Numbered from the stretch's first letter, positions 18,473-27,206 are shown. The stretch: DNA of 64,000 bases from Roseovarius mucosus DSM 17069 (GCF_000768555.3 NZ_KN293975.1:124001-188000); one strand, 5' to 3'. The notes: generated by a model not told the origin, from the letters alone. Translations and numbers: made by a program.

Positions 18473-18598
18473 TACGCCGGTCCTTCAATCGGGTCGTTTC
18501 TCAGGTCTCGTCGTGCAACATATCGCAGCAGAGGGCAAGGGGAAGGGGCAAGATTGCGCTGGCCTTATGACGGGGGTGCGTTTGGCCTGATCCCGCGG

Positions 18599-19252
18599 TC
18601 AGTCGGTGCTTTGAGCGATGTCGGCGAGGGTTTCGGGGTCGAGAATCCGCACCATGCCGCGCTCAACGGTCACGATCCCACGCCGCGCCAACGCATCGAG
18701 GCGGCGCGAGACCACTTCGCGGGCAGAGCCGATCATCACGGCGATTTCGGCATGGGTGGCATGGAGCGTGCCGCCCGCCGCCCGGTCGAGTAGGCATTGC
18801 GCGAGGCGGGTCTCAATACGCTGAAAGGCCACGCGGTCGAGCAGGTGCATCATGGATTGCAGACGTTGCGCGAAGGCGGCGAAGACGAAATGCCGGAATG
18901 CGTCGGAGAGATCCATGAGCCGCAAGAATGTGTCGCGGGGCACGAGCACAAGTTCGCAAGCCGTGCGCGTGATCGCCTCGCCGGAGTAATCGTCGCCGCC
19001 CATGAGGCCCAGGGTGGATTGCACGCAGCTCTGCCCCGGCTCGACCGCATAGAGCAGGAGTTCGCGCCCCGAAGCGCCGGTAAGATAGACATCGACCCGG
19101 CCCGAGAGCATGACCACGAAGCCCTTGACCGTATCGCCGGGGTGAAAGAGCACGGTGCCCGCAGGCGCGGCCATCGGCGTCAGGCGGTCGAGCAGGGCGC
19201 GCGCCTCGGGGTCGAGCGGCGGCAGGCCGGGCGCGCGCGCCACCCATGCCAT
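18599..19252 (-). CDS. Crp/Fnr family transcriptional regulator
   Basis: A 217-residue regulator with an N-terminal cyclic-nucleotide-binding-type beta-roll (PAGTVLFHPGDTVKGFVVMLSGRV) and a C-terminal winged helix-turn-helix (ATHAEIAVMIGSAREVVSRR). It lacks the cysteine cluster of FNR, so an iron-sulfur oxygen sensor is unlikely. Its ATG shares one base with the mmsB stop codon (TGATG), which makes it the last gene of the valine-degradation operon. The effector and targets are unknown; control of its own operon is a reasonable guess. Confidence 0.88.
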   Translation of the reverse strand: MAWVARAPGLPPLDPEARALLDRLTPMAAPAGTVLFHPGDTVKGFVVMLSGRVDVYLTGASGRELLLYAVEPGQSCVQSTLGLMGGDDYSGEAITRTACELVLVPRDTFLRLMDLSDAFRHFVFAAFAQRLQSMMHLLDRVAFQRIETRLAQCLLDRAAGGTLHATHAEIAVMIGSAREVVSRRLDALARRGIVTVERGMVRILDPETLADIAQSTD

Positions 19253-20124
19253 CAGCCGCGCCCGCGTTTCTCGAACCGGGGCAGCATGGCCGAGAAATCG
19301 CGGCCCGCGCCATCCTCGGTCTCGACGAATTGCGTGTAGAGGTCACAGGCGGCGCGGCCCATCGGCGTGTCGGCATCCGCCGCCTCGGCCGCCTGTTGCG
19401 ACAGGCGCAGGTCCTTGAGCATGAGGTCGGCGGCAAAGCCCGGCTTGTAATCGTTGTCGGCGGGGGATTTGGGGCCCACGCCGGGGGCCGGGCAATAGGC
19501 GTTCATCGACCAGCTATAGCCCGAAGAGGTCGAGACCACATCGAACATCGCCTGCCGATCAAGCCCCAGCTTGTCGGCCAGGGCAAAGGCCTCGCAGGTG
19601 GCGATCATGGTGACGCCGAGGATCATGTTGTTGCAGATCTTGGCCGCCTGACCATTGCCGGAGGGGCCGCAATGCACCGCCTTTTGTCCCATGATGTCAA
19701 AGAGTTCACGGGCGACGTTAAAGCCCGCCTCATCACCGCCGACCATGAAGGTGAGCGTGCCTGCTGTGGCCCCGCCGACGCCGCCCGACACGGGCGCATC
19801 AAGGGCCGAGAGACCCGCCGCCTGTGCCTCTGCCGCCACATCACGGGCGCTGGCGACATCGACGGTGGAGCAGTCGAGCAGCACGGCGCCGGGGGTCATG
19901 GCCGGGATCACCTCGGCGGCGACGCGGCGCAGGATGGCCCCGTTGGGCAGCATGGTGATGACAACGGCGGCATCGCGCGCGGCCTCTGCGGCGCTTGTGG
20001 CCATGGCCACGCCGTCGATCTTGACCTCTGCCATGTCAAAGCCGGTGACGTCATGGCCCGCGCGGGCCAGATTGGCCGCCATCGGCGCACCCATGTTGCC
20101 CAGCCCGATAAACCCGATCTTCAT
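19252..20124 (-). CDS. mmsB: 3-hydroxyisobutyrate dehydrogenase
   Basis: A 290-residue NAD-dependent enzyme that oxidises 3-hydroxyisobutyrate to methylmalonate semialdehyde in valine degradation. The Rossmann motif is MKIGFIGLGNMGAPMAANLA, the substrate signature is DAPVSGGVGGATAGTLTFMV, the catalytic Lys region is GPSGNGQAAKICNNMILG, and the C-terminal KDLRLSQQAAE is typical. It overlaps the hydroxyisobutyryl-CoA hydrolase gene by 4 bp (ATGA) and the Crp gene by 1 bp. Its product is the substrate of MmsA, encoded 12 kb away at 32478. Confidence 0.95.
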   Translation of the reverse strand: MKIGFIGLGNMGAPMAANLARAGHDVTGFDMAEVKIDGVAMATSAAEAARDAAVVITMLPNGAILRRVAAEVIPAMTPGAVLLDCSTVDVASARDVAAEAQAAGLSALDAPVSGGVGGATAGTLTFMVGGDEAGFNVARELFDIMGQKAVHCGPSGNGQAAKICNNMILGVTMIATCEAFALADKLGLDRQAMFDVVSTSSGYSWSMNAYCPAPGVGPKSPADNDYKPGFAADLMLKDLRLSQQAAEAADADTPMGRAACDLYTQFVETEDGAGRDFSAMLPRFEKRGRG

Positions 20125-21170
20125 GTTCCTGTCTCCTCCAGCGTCAGGGCGTTTTTGCCCAAGGGTTGCAGCATCTGCGCGACCGCTATGCCGGGCAGGC
20201 TGTCAAGCCCATGTTTCCAGTTCGGTTTTCTGTCCTTGTCGATGATCGCGGCGCGGATGCCTTCGAGGAAATCGCCCTGTTCCATCGCACGATAGGTGAA
20301 ACGGTATTCAAGGCCAAGGGCGCGCGTAATATCGGCGGCGGGGCCGCGCAGGCGGTGGATCATCTCGATGGCGCAGGCCATCGAGAGGGGCGAATTGCGG
20401 CTGAGGAGTTTCAATGTGTCGCGGGCGAAATCGCAATCCTCGGCGCGCAGGGCGTTGAGGATGTCGTGCAGGGTCTCGCCACCGAAATGGCGGTCGATCC
20501 GGGGGCTGAGGGCGCGCAAGGCACCGGGGGCCGGTGTCTCGGCGTGGACGGCGATCACGGCCGGATCGCCGGTCTCCACCAGGGCGGCGGTGAGGGTGGG
20601 CCACTTGAGCTCTGGCACGTAAGTATCTGCGAAACCGGCATGAATGGCATCATCCGGCCCCATGCGGCTGCCGGTGGTGCCGAGGTATTCGCCCAAGCGT
20701 CCGGGGGCGCGCGCAAGGATCAGCGAGCCGCCTACATCGGGCACAAGGCCGATGCCGCATTCGGGCATGGCGATTTGCGTGCTCTCGCAGGTGACGCGGT
20801 GCGACCCGTGACAGGAAATGCCCACGCCGCCGCCCATGACAAAGCCCTGCATCAGCGCGACATAGGGTTTGGGATAGTGCGCGATCTTGGCATTGAGCCG
20901 GTATTCATCGGCCCAGAAGCGGCGGCCAAAGTCGTAGTCGCCCGCGCGCCCGGTGTCGTAAAGCTGCTGGATGTCACCGCCGGCGCAAAAGGCCTTGTCG
21001 CCTGTTGCGTCGATCAGGATGAGGGCCACGTCATCCTGGTCGCGCCAGTCATCCAGTGCCGCCTCGATGGCGGTGGCCATGTCATAGCTCAGCGCATTCA
21101 GCGCCTTGGGGCGGGTGAGGGTGATGCGCCCGGCGCGGCCCTCTTTGCGGATGTGGATATCGGCGCTCAT
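20121..21170 (-). CDS. 3-hydroxyisobutyryl-CoA hydrolase (enoyl-CoA hydratase/isomerase family)
   Basis: A 349-residue crotonase-fold protein that by family and context hydrolyses 3-hydroxyisobutyryl-CoA, the step before MmsB in valine breakdown. Crotonase signatures are KAFCAGGDIQQLY (oxyanion hole) and ALMQGFVMGGGVGISCHGS, with MPECGIGLVPDVGGS carrying the Glu and Asp typical of the hydrolase subgroup. The length of 349 residues and C-terminal extension fit HIBCH rather than simple enoyl-CoA hydratases (about 260). It overlaps both neighbours by 4 bp. Confidence 0.9.
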   Translation of the reverse strand: MSADIHIRKEGRAGRITLTRPKALNALSYDMATAIEAALDDWRDQDDVALILIDATGDKAFCAGGDIQQLYDTGRAGDYDFGRRFWADEYRLNAKIAHYPKPYVALMQGFVMGGGVGISCHGSHRVTCESTQIAMPECGIGLVPDVGGSLILARAPGRLGEYLGTTGSRMGPDDAIHAGFADTYVPELKWPTLTAALVETGDPAVIAVHAETPAPGALRALSPRIDRHFGGETLHDILNALRAEDCDFARDTLKLLSRNSPLSMACAIEMIHRLRGPAADITRALGLEYRFTYRAMEQGDFLEGIRAAIIDKDRKPNWKHGLDSLPGIAVAQMLQPLGKNALTLEETGT

Positions 21171-22309
21171 TGGTCCGCCAGCAACTGCCGCGCCACGATC
21201 AGGCGCATGATCTCGTTGGTGCCTTCGAGAATTTCATGGACGCGCAGGTCGCGGACCAGTTTCTCGATCCCGTAATCGGCAAGGTAGCCGTAGCCGCCAT
21301 GCAGTTGCAGGCATTGGTTGACCACGCGGCTGCCGGTTTCGGTCACGAATTTCTTGGCCATGGCGCAGAATTTGGTGGCATCGGGCGCGTCATTGTCGAG
21401 CTTCCACGCCGCCTGACGGAGGAAGGTGCGGGCGGCCTGAAGCTCGATCTCCATATCGGCGAGGCGGAATTGCAGCGCCTGAAAGTCGTTGATGGGCCGG
21501 CCAAAGGCGCGACGCTCGGCCATATAGGCGAGTGTTTGGGTGAGACCCTGCTGCGCCGCACCAAGCGAGCAAGCGGCGATGTTGAGCCGCCCGCCGTCAA
21601 GGCCATTCATCGCATAAGTGAAACCTTTGCCTTCTTCGCCCACCAGATTCTCGGCAGAAATGTTGCAATTGTCAAATTGTACCTGTCGGGTTGGTTGGCT
21701 GCGCCAGCCCATTTTATCCTCGAGCCCACCATAGCTGAGGCCCTCTGTGCCCGCTTCGACATAGACGGTCGAGATGCCCTTGGGGCCGTCAGCGCCGGTG
21801 CGGACCATGACGACATAGGCATCGGAATAGCCGCCGCCCGAGATGAAAGCCTTGGTGCCGTTGAGCGTATAGCCCTCGTTGGTGCGCTCGGCGCGGGTCT
21901 TGAGGGCGGCAGCGTCAGAGCCGGAACCGGGCTCGGTCAGGCAATAGGACAGGACCGTTTCCATGGTCAGGGCGCGGGGCAGAACGCGCGCCTTCATCTC
22001 TGCGCTGGCGAATTTGTCGATCATCTTGGCGCACATGTTGTGGATCGACAGGAAGGCCGCAACCGAGGGGCAGGCCATCGACAGCGCCTCGAACACCAGC
22101 GTCGCATCAAGGCGCGAGAGCCCCGAGCCGCCCGCCTCCTCGCTCACATAAAGACCGCCAAAGCCAAGGGCCGCGATTTCCGGCCAAAGCTCCTTGGGGA
22201 TGGTGCCGGCCCGTTCCCAATCGCGGGCATGGGGCGCGATGCGGTCCTGTCCAAAGGCATGGGCCATGTCGAAAATGGCGGTCTGTTCCTCGGTAAGGGC
22301 GAAATCCAT
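21167..22309 (-). CDS. acyl-CoA dehydrogenase, probable isobutyryl-CoA dehydrogenase
   Basis: A 380-residue FAD acyl-CoA dehydrogenase, first gene of the valine operon. It has CLTEPGSGSDAAALKTRA, GTKAFISGGGYSDAYVVMVR, the RRAFGRPINDFQALQFRLADM helix, QLHGGYGYL and the catalytic base in HEILEGTNEIMRLIVAR. Context with the hydroxyisobutyryl-CoA hydrolase and MmsB points to isobutyryl-CoA as substrate. GAGGAG precedes the start. A weak promoter candidate lies upstream on the minus strand (TTGCAA at 22368-22373 and TTTAAT at 22346-22351, 16 bp apart). Confidence 0.92.
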   Translation of the reverse strand: MDFALTEEQTAIFDMAHAFGQDRIAPHARDWERAGTIPKELWPEIAALGFGGLYVSEEAGGSGLSRLDATLVFEALSMACPSVAAFLSIHNMCAKMIDKFASAEMKARVLPRALTMETVLSYCLTEPGSGSDAAALKTRAERTNEGYTLNGTKAFISGGGYSDAYVVMVRTGADGPKGISTVYVEAGTEGLSYGGLEDKMGWRSQPTRQVQFDNCNISAENLVGEEGKGFTYAMNGLDGGRLNIAACSLGAAQQGLTQTLAYMAERRAFGRPINDFQALQFRLADMEIELQAARTFLRQAAWKLDNDAPDATKFCAMAKKFVTETGSRVVNQCLQLHGGYGYLADYGIEKLVRDLRVHEILEGTNEIMRLIVARQLLADQ

Positions 22310-22667
22310 CGGCGGCTCCTCTACGCTGAAATGAACGGCTGTTTAATTAAAAACTATTTCAGAACTATTGCAAAGGGGGGTGTAGCGTGACAGCGAATGT
22401 AGCGTGTGTGTAGCGTGACAGCGAAGTTTGCAGTGAATTACAGTGAAGTTTACAGCAACCGGTTTTTGAGAGAGCGGCGGCTCTCATCGCCGGCCCAGAG
22501 CTGCCGTCTGCCTGAAAGTCCGGTTTCGCGCCGCAGCTTCACGGAACCGGTCATTAGATCTCGAGCGCAACAATTGCAGGCTTCATACGACAGCAAAGCG
22601 GAAAAAGCGGACTTTGGTCGTGTTCCCGGATCGTGTAGATTGAGCAGCACAAATAGGGAGCGTTATA
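22310..22667. other. 358 bp spacer at the left edge of the variable region, with short repeats
   Basis: No gene is visible. It begins with the promoter region of the acyl-CoA dehydrogenase. At 22380-22397 and 22408-22425 the same 18-mer (GTGTAGCGTGACAGCGAA) occurs twice, followed by CAGTGAA twice. The rest (about 22470-22620) is GC-rich and looks like decayed sequence. It marks the change from the GC-rich core to the AT-richer HEPN genes. Confidence 0.6.
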
Positions 22668-23570
22668 TTGAGCGGAGTAAAGGATCAGGCTATCGACGAA
22701 GGCTTATTCAATAGTCAGTCGTTTGATTCTCAGGTTTGGTTTCAATGCCCCGAATGTGAAACGGACGTGCATATCACAGTCAGAGTACCGGAACCGGATT
22801 TTTCCGGTGAAAAAGCCTCAGACATGATTTCGGACGGTGAAGTGGAGTTACACTGTACTGCATGTGACGCAGTTTTTGACGGCTATGCATATGCTGGCCC
22901 CAGCCATTGCGACATTCATATTCCTGACCATCCCAACACCGCTGTGCATGCAGATATGCCATACTATTCACAGCCATCTGATGCGGATGAATGGGAAAAC
23001 TATGTCATTCCAGAGAACCCGCATGAGATTTTCAGGTCTACTATTGGACAGCTAAGGGGTATTTTGGAAGACCACGTGAACGATCATGTAAAAGGCCTTC
23101 TTATTCGCATGGTCTTTTCACAGGCGATTACAGCCTTCGAAGCATATTTCTGTGATACACTGATAAAGAATGTAACGGCTTCTACAACAGCCATGCAGTT
23201 GCTGCTCGCAAAAGATGGGCCTCTATCGCAAGCTAAGTTTCCGCTGACTGACATTTTGGCAAACCCGGAAATTGTTAAAGATGAAATACAAATGAGCCTT
23301 CGAAACCGACTTTATCACAAAGTTGCCGAAGTCGCACGACTATACGAGAACGCTTTGAAAATATCCATCGTTCCAAATAGGGTAGACCTGGAACGACTAA
23401 AGATCGACATCGGTTATCGGCACGACTGTGTCCATAGGAATGGCGTAGACAAAGAGGGCCATAAATTAACTGTCCTGACTAAAGGTTATGTTGCAGAGAC
23501 CCTTTGTGTTGTTGAGAGATTTGTTGAGCATACTCAGAAAGAGATTCACGGAGATGAAATCTGGTTTTGA
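22668..23570 (+). CDS. zinc-ribbon HEPN-domain protein, putative RNase
   Basis: A 300-residue protein with two parts. The N-terminal 100 residues hold a zinc ribbon (FQCPECETDVHI and, about 33 residues later, HCTACDAVFDGYAYAG). The C-terminal half is helical and carries a HEPN-like core: ITAFEAYFCDTLIKNV and the Rx4H ribonuclease motif in GYRHDCVHRNGVD. HEPN proteins are often toxins or phage-defence RNases. The start is a TTG with GGGAG 8 bp upstream; the next Met lies beyond the first zinc-binding cysteines. It has low GC and converges on the HEPN gene at 23630. Defence is inference from domain and neighbours. Confidence 0.75.
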   Translation: MSGVKDQAIDEGLFNSQSFDSQVWFQCPECETDVHITVRVPEPDFSGEKASDMISDGEVELHCTACDAVFDGYAYAGPSHCDIHIPDHPNTAVHADMPYYSQPSDADEWENYVIPENPHEIFRSTIGQLRGILEDHVNDHVKGLLIRMVFSQAITAFEAYFCDTLIKNVTASTTAMQLLLAKDGPLSQAKFPLTDILANPEIVKDEIQMSLRNRLYHKVAEVARLYENALKISIVPNRVDLERLKIDIGYRHDCVHRNGVDKEGHKLTVLTKGYVAETLCVVERFVEHTQKEIHGDEIWF

Positions 23571-23629
23571 CACGGATAGCTTCGCTCATCGATCTCCAAG
23601 CGCTACTATTAACCATACGCTCTTTGTTT

Positions 23630-24259
23630 TTATCTCACCATTCCCTCTTGGAGCTGCAAGCAAGCGGCAGCGTCAAATGCAAGCAACCCAGTAAGGATCT
23701 GCGTTGTCTCTGACAAAACAGAGCTCCTAGTCTCCGAGGTTTTCATTTTGACTTTATGGGCGATGGAGCCCCTTTTTGTTCCGAAGGCGTTCAATGCAGC
23801 GGATACGGTTAGATCAACCTGTTCGGGATCAATTCCAATCTGCAAAAGCAGTTTTCTCTGATCGGCAGTGGTAACGCCGTGGTTCGCTTGAATATCAAGG
23901 GTGAGATTTGCCACTGCACTTGAAGCAAACCCAAGTAGGTCGGACGCCATCGAAGACTTTATTTTGCGCCGCGCAACGTCACCTTCAACTTGGTGCATCG
24001 CCTCAGAGGTAACAAGACTCAACATTGCTCGACAGACTCTGTCGTCCTTTTTAAGCTGCGAATGCGCATTTCGGGATACGACCGTGACGATTTCCTCTAT
24101 GTACTGTTCAAAGGCGGCGTGAGCTAGAAGCACGTAGGATTGTACTTTCAAGTGATCAAGCGGGCTTACACATTCGCTCTCAGGAACTCGTGCGAGAATT
24201 TTTCGAATATTTCTGAGGGACGCGACAAGCGACTTGTATGGTTCAGTTGGTGACTTCAT
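23630..24259 (-). CDS. HEPN-domain protein (RiboL-PSP/MAE_28990-like), putative toxin RNase
   Basis: A 209-residue all-helical protein. The segment VQSYVLLAHAAFEQYIEEIV is typical of HEPN families associated with RNA cleavage, and NAFGTKRGSIAHKVKMK holds the Rx4H catalytic motif. Its ATG (MKSPTEP) lies inside the 3' end of the DUF262 gene, a 17 bp overlap, so the two are translationally coupled. An in-frame GTG 30 bp further upstream is a less likely start. The pair resembles toxin/partner operons. Low GC and codon use unlike the surrounding core genes suggest transfer. Confidence 0.75.
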   Translation of the reverse strand: MKSPTEPYKSLVASLRNIRKILARVPESECVSPLDHLKVQSYVLLAHAAFEQYIEEIVTVVSRNAHSQLKKDDRVCRAMLSLVTSEAMHQVEGDVARRKIKSSMASDLLGFASSAVANLTLDIQANHGVTTADQRKLLLQIGIDPEQVDLTVSAALNAFGTKRGSIAHKVKMKTSETRSSVLSETTQILTGLLAFDAAACLQLQEGMVR

Positions 24260-25430
24260 TTGCAATCGCCGGCAGATTGAGTTGAACACCAGTTATTTCA
24301 GAAACTTTTGCATAAAAACTAGCGAACCTTGTGTGTGTTGAGGCAACTGACTTGGTCGTTGTCTCAACAGCCCTCCTGAAAGCATTTGTTGCTGATGTCT
24401 GTTCAAAACCGTTGACAAATTCTGCCGAATTGTTGCGTGCCCAAGCCCGAACTTCAGGGTTCGCCAATGCTCCGACAAGGACATCAAAAAGCGCTCTATT
24501 GAATCGGCTTTCGTATACTCCATCCACAAATTTCCGACAAAACTTCTTGTCGGGAAAAATTTCTATACCTGCGGCGATGGCGTCATTCATGTTGCTCAGA
24601 CGTGATTTAATAGCTTCAATCGCGCCTTCATTTTCAGCCATCTCGGTGTTGTAGCGTGTGCATAACTCATCAAGAAACTTCTTTAGATCGCCAGCGTAAG
24701 TGAGCTTCGGATCAGAAAACGCGAGAAACCGCGCGGCTAACTCGACATCGTTCATTCTTGGGTCTGGGCTTTTCTTGGAAATCAACTCGTGTAGCGGTCC
24801 AACTTGATCTGTCCATTGAATGATGAACTTCAAAAAATCTCCCGGATACAGCGACATCCTCAGTTCCATCGGAGATAATTTCACGGAACCCGAATTGAGA
24901 CGATGGAATATCTCGTATAGTATTCTATCGTCTTCCCAGCCTCGGATCACCGCTGTCCTTTGTGTTTGGTTTAGTAACTCGAACCGCCAGTCCTCATTTT
25001 TTTCAATTTCTTCCCATGTCTGTCCCTCAAGGTCAGATAGTACTCTAAGGTTTTTCAGTCGGAACTTTTGCCCGCTGGGTAATTCTCCATCTATAAATTC
25101 CTTGATGGTCAACAGTCTTTGTTTGCCGTCCAGAACTAAGAATGACTTACTGCTACCACCACTGGCCGATAGAAGAATCTGCGGGATCGGAATCCCTAAG
25201 AAGAGTGACTCAATGAAGCTAATCTTGGCTCTTGAAGACCATACATTTCGACGTTGAAATTCTGGTGAAAGGTTTATTTGGCTGCCGATTTGTCTATACA
25301 GAGTCTCGATTGTCCAGTCGGTCGGTGAGATCAAAAGAGACGAGAACTCCGCTGCCGTTACATTCGAGCTTTCACCTTCTTCGGTTGGTTCCAATTCCTC
25401 GAATTGCTCGTCTCTGTCTTCGTAAGCCAT
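24243..25430 (-). CDS. DUF262 domain protein (GmrS/ParB-like nuclease fold)
   Basis: A 395-residue protein whose N-terminal half is a DUF262 domain: LSPEFQRRNVWS, SFIESLFLGIPIPQILL, the signature VLDGKQRLLTIKEFIDG, and FHRLNSGSVKLSPMELRMSL. DUF262 occurs in GmrSD type IV restriction enzymes and in SspE, where the ParB-like fold hydrolyses NTP. Here the DUF1524 HNH nuclease half is absent; instead the next gene encodes a HEPN protein. The C-terminal half is helical and of unknown role. AGGAGG precedes the start. It probably senses or gates, with HEPN as effector; this is inference. Confidence 0.8.
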   Translation of the reverse strand: MAYEDRDEQFEELEPTEEGESSNVTAAEFSSLLISPTDWTIETLYRQIGSQINLSPEFQRRNVWSSRAKISFIESLFLGIPIPQILLSASGGSSKSFLVLDGKQRLLTIKEFIDGELPSGQKFRLKNLRVLSDLEGQTWEEIEKNEDWRFELLNQTQRTAVIRGWEDDRILYEIFHRLNSGSVKLSPMELRMSLYPGDFLKFIIQWTDQVGPLHELISKKSPDPRMNDVELAARFLAFSDPKLTYAGDLKKFLDELCTRYNTEMAENEGAIEAIKSRLSNMNDAIAAGIEIFPDKKFCRKFVDGVYESRFNRALFDVLVGALANPEVRAWARNNSAEFVNGFEQTSATNAFRRAVETTTKSVASTHTRFASFYAKVSEITGVQLNLPAIANEVTN

Positions 25431-25696
25431 ACCAACCTCCTGCTCATTTTATCTCACTCTAAGTGTAACCGGCTAGCAGTCAATCAACTGTCGACTTTTT
25501 GCAGTATTGCGCTTGTCCGCTTCCTTTGTTCGAGGTTTTACGCGCTGCAAATGCAGCTAGTGCCCGCAGTTCCGCCCTACCTGCGCCGGATTTCTGAGAG
25601 CCTGCTATCGGCCCGCCTCGGGCTGAATCCGATCATTGTTCCGGAATGCGAACGACAGTTTCAACCCCTCTTAAACACCCCCCTAAACACCCCCTT
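25431..25696. other. spacer between DUF262 gene and GNAT fragment
   Basis: It holds the upstream region of the DUF262 gene (ribosome site AGGAGG at the right distance, no convincing promoter) and, at the far end, two near-tandem AAACACCCCC units just beyond the stop of the broken ABC-GNAT gene. No gene is visible. Confidence 0.4.
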
Positions 25697-26470
25697 TCAC
25701 TCCACATACCGAAACCCCTGCACGGCGCGGAAATGCCCGCCGTAGCCGGTCCCGGCGGGCTTCAGGCCTTTGCGCGCCCGGGCGGCGGCGAGGGTCTTCA
25801 TGCTGCGCTCCTTCGATTCGGCGTAGAGGATGGCCGAGACCTGCGCCCAGAGGGGATCGCGGCGCAGGGCGGCGGCGAGGCCCGGGTGCGAGGTGTGAAA
25901 GAGCATCGGCATCGGTTTGTCATAGCGGTTCACGCCGCGCCGCCAGAGGGCGCAGACCTCGTTGAGAAAGCGCAGGCCCAGCCCCGCGCCCTGCCATTCG
26001 GGCATGACGACGAGGCGACAGGCGCGCCCCTCGACCAGCCCCGGCCGGGTCGAGACGGCAAGATGCGCCACCGGCGCGCCGTCGACGAACCCCACGTAGT
26101 AATTGGCCGCGATCATGCGGGGCAGCTTCAGGTAGTGATGCGGCTCAAAGGCGGGCCAGAAGGAGCCGTCTGTCTGGTGAATGTCCATGGCAATGCGCGG
26201 TGCCCGTCGAAGACGCCTCCAGCGGAACTCGGCGCGGCGGGTGTCGATCACCCAATCGGGCTGCAACCAGGACACCACGTCCTCGTGACAGGTGACGGCG
26301 ACGAACTGGCCGGTGCCGCGCCGCCATGCCTTGGCAAAGGCGGCGGCCCCGATCTGGGCGACGCGCCGGTCGATGGTCGAGGTGAATTCGTCGAGAATGG
26401 CAAAGCTCGGCCGCTCGGCCAGAATGCGCGCGAGCTCGGCGCGGAACTGCTCGCCGGTCGAGAGGTGAGG
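25697..26470 (-). pseudogene. 3' part of a split ABC-ATPase/GNAT gene
   Basis: 257 codons without a start. The first residues are the end of an ABC ATPase domain (signature LSTGEQFRAELARI, Walker B SFAILDEFTSTIDRR, then VAVTCHEDVVSWLQPDWVID). A GNAT-like acetyltransferase domain follows (HLAVSTRPGLVEGRACRLVV, MPEWQGAGLGLRFLNEV). The matching N-terminal piece with Walker A is at 27267-27524. About 800 bp carrying two foreign genes lies between them, and the ATPase residues normally found between Walker A and the signature motif are missing. So both an insertion and a deletion took place, and the fusion protein can no longer be made. Confidence 0.8.
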
Positions 26471-26647
26471 TTAGGCAATAATTCCGTTCAAAGCCAATGA
26501 CTTTGCCGCAATCAGCGTGGCGTGGAATTTCAGCAAGCTGATTGTTGTGAAGTTCAACGACGATTTGAAGAGCGCAGACAGGATAGGGTCATACTTGGCA
26601 GTTTTCTTGAGGGGGAGTTGAAACTCCATCACCCCCTCGGTTTTCAT
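26471..26647 (-). CDS. hypothetical 58-residue protein downstream of the VapA-like gene
   Basis: A short reading frame starting 7 bp after the VapA-like gene stop: MKTEGVMEFQLPLKKTAKYD then a mostly helical, hydrophobic end (LLKFHATLIAAKSLALNGII). A second ATG six codons in is also possible. It ends exactly at the border with the ABC-GNAT fragment. Base composition matches the insert rather than the host. No family recognised; it could be a partner of the VapA-like protein or chance. Confidence 0.4.
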   Translation of the reverse strand: MKTEGVMEFQLPLKKTAKYDPILSALFKSSLNFTTISLLKFHATLIAAKSLALNGIIA

Positions 26648-26654
26648 CCGTCTG

Positions 26655-27131
26655 TCAGGAGTGTTTCCAACGGCCGTTCGCGCCGCCCTCGAGGGCTCCG
26701 GCACCGGCCATCGCACCATTGAACTGGCCGATAGGCGTGGCACCCTCTAGAAAGTTGATCTGGAGTATGCCACCGCCTTCACCGGCGCCCTGTACGTGGA
26801 ACCCAGTTGTTCTTTTGAAGAACGGATCCCAAGCAGTATAGGCGGTGTAGAGGAACCCAATTGCAGAACCGCCCGCTGCGCCGAGGCCCCAAATTGACTC
26901 GTCGAATGACCAGACCTTGTATGGATCTTCCGTAGGATTGCAGGTCACGTTGCCGTAGATCAAACCCATGACAACTGATCCCTTCGCACCTATGGGCGCG
27001 AGCGCCGTGGCAGCCGTCGCTTGCGCGACGAAATGTTTCAGCTCGCCTTCGGGCACACGGCCTTTCAGGCCGCCTTCCATCAGCAGGTTTTTATAGATCG
27101 TATGATCTGGTGAAAATTCTTTGGCGTCCAT
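26655..27131 (-). CDS. VapA/VapB-like virulence-associated family protein
   Basis: A 158-residue glycine-rich protein. Its last 70 residues follow the pattern of rhodococcal Vap proteins: GFLYTAYTAWDPFFKRTTGF, then LQINFLEGATPIGQFNG, then a Gly-rich stretch ending GGANGRWK, comparable to the ...LWGTLF..., LNINFFDSSGGFLG and GVGGGSGSW segments of VapA. Vap proteins fold as compact eight-stranded barrels. There is no signal peptide, unlike secreted VapA. The ATG has AGGAGAGA upstream and is preferred to an in-frame GTG 51 bp earlier. It sits in an insert that splits an ABC-GNAT gene. The homology call is from pattern memory only. Confidence 0.55.
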   Translation of the reverse strand: MDAKEFSPDHTIYKNLLMEGGLKGRVPEGELKHFVAQATAATALAPIGAKGSVVMGLIYGNVTCNPTEDPYKVWSFDESIWGLGAAGGSAIGFLYTAYTAWDPFFKRTTGFHVQGAGEGGGILQINFLEGATPIGQFNGAMAGAGALEGGANGRWKHS

Positions 27132-27194
27132 TAAATCTCTCCTTGTCAATTTGCCATGTGCCTCATCGAATCGCTTCGACACGCACTTGGCTGA

Positions 27195-27206
27195 CTGAAG
27201 CTTCAG
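27195..27206. promoter_or_regulatory. 12 bp palindrome upstream of the VapA-like gene
   Basis: CTGAAG-CTTCAG is a perfect dyad 64 bp before the VapA-like ATG. An AT-rich promoter-like stretch (TTGAAA ... TTTATAG on the minus strand) lies just upstream of it. Candidate operator only. Confidence 0.3.

Noticed and set aside
18599..19252. FNR-type oxygen sensor
   Set aside because: The protein lacks the N-terminal cysteine cluster, so only the general Crp/Fnr family call is kept.
26471..26743. A 90-residue version of the small frame downstream of the VapA-like gene
   Set aside because: The extra N-terminal part overlaps the VapA-like coding sequence in another frame; the 58-residue form starting 7 bp after its stop is more natural.
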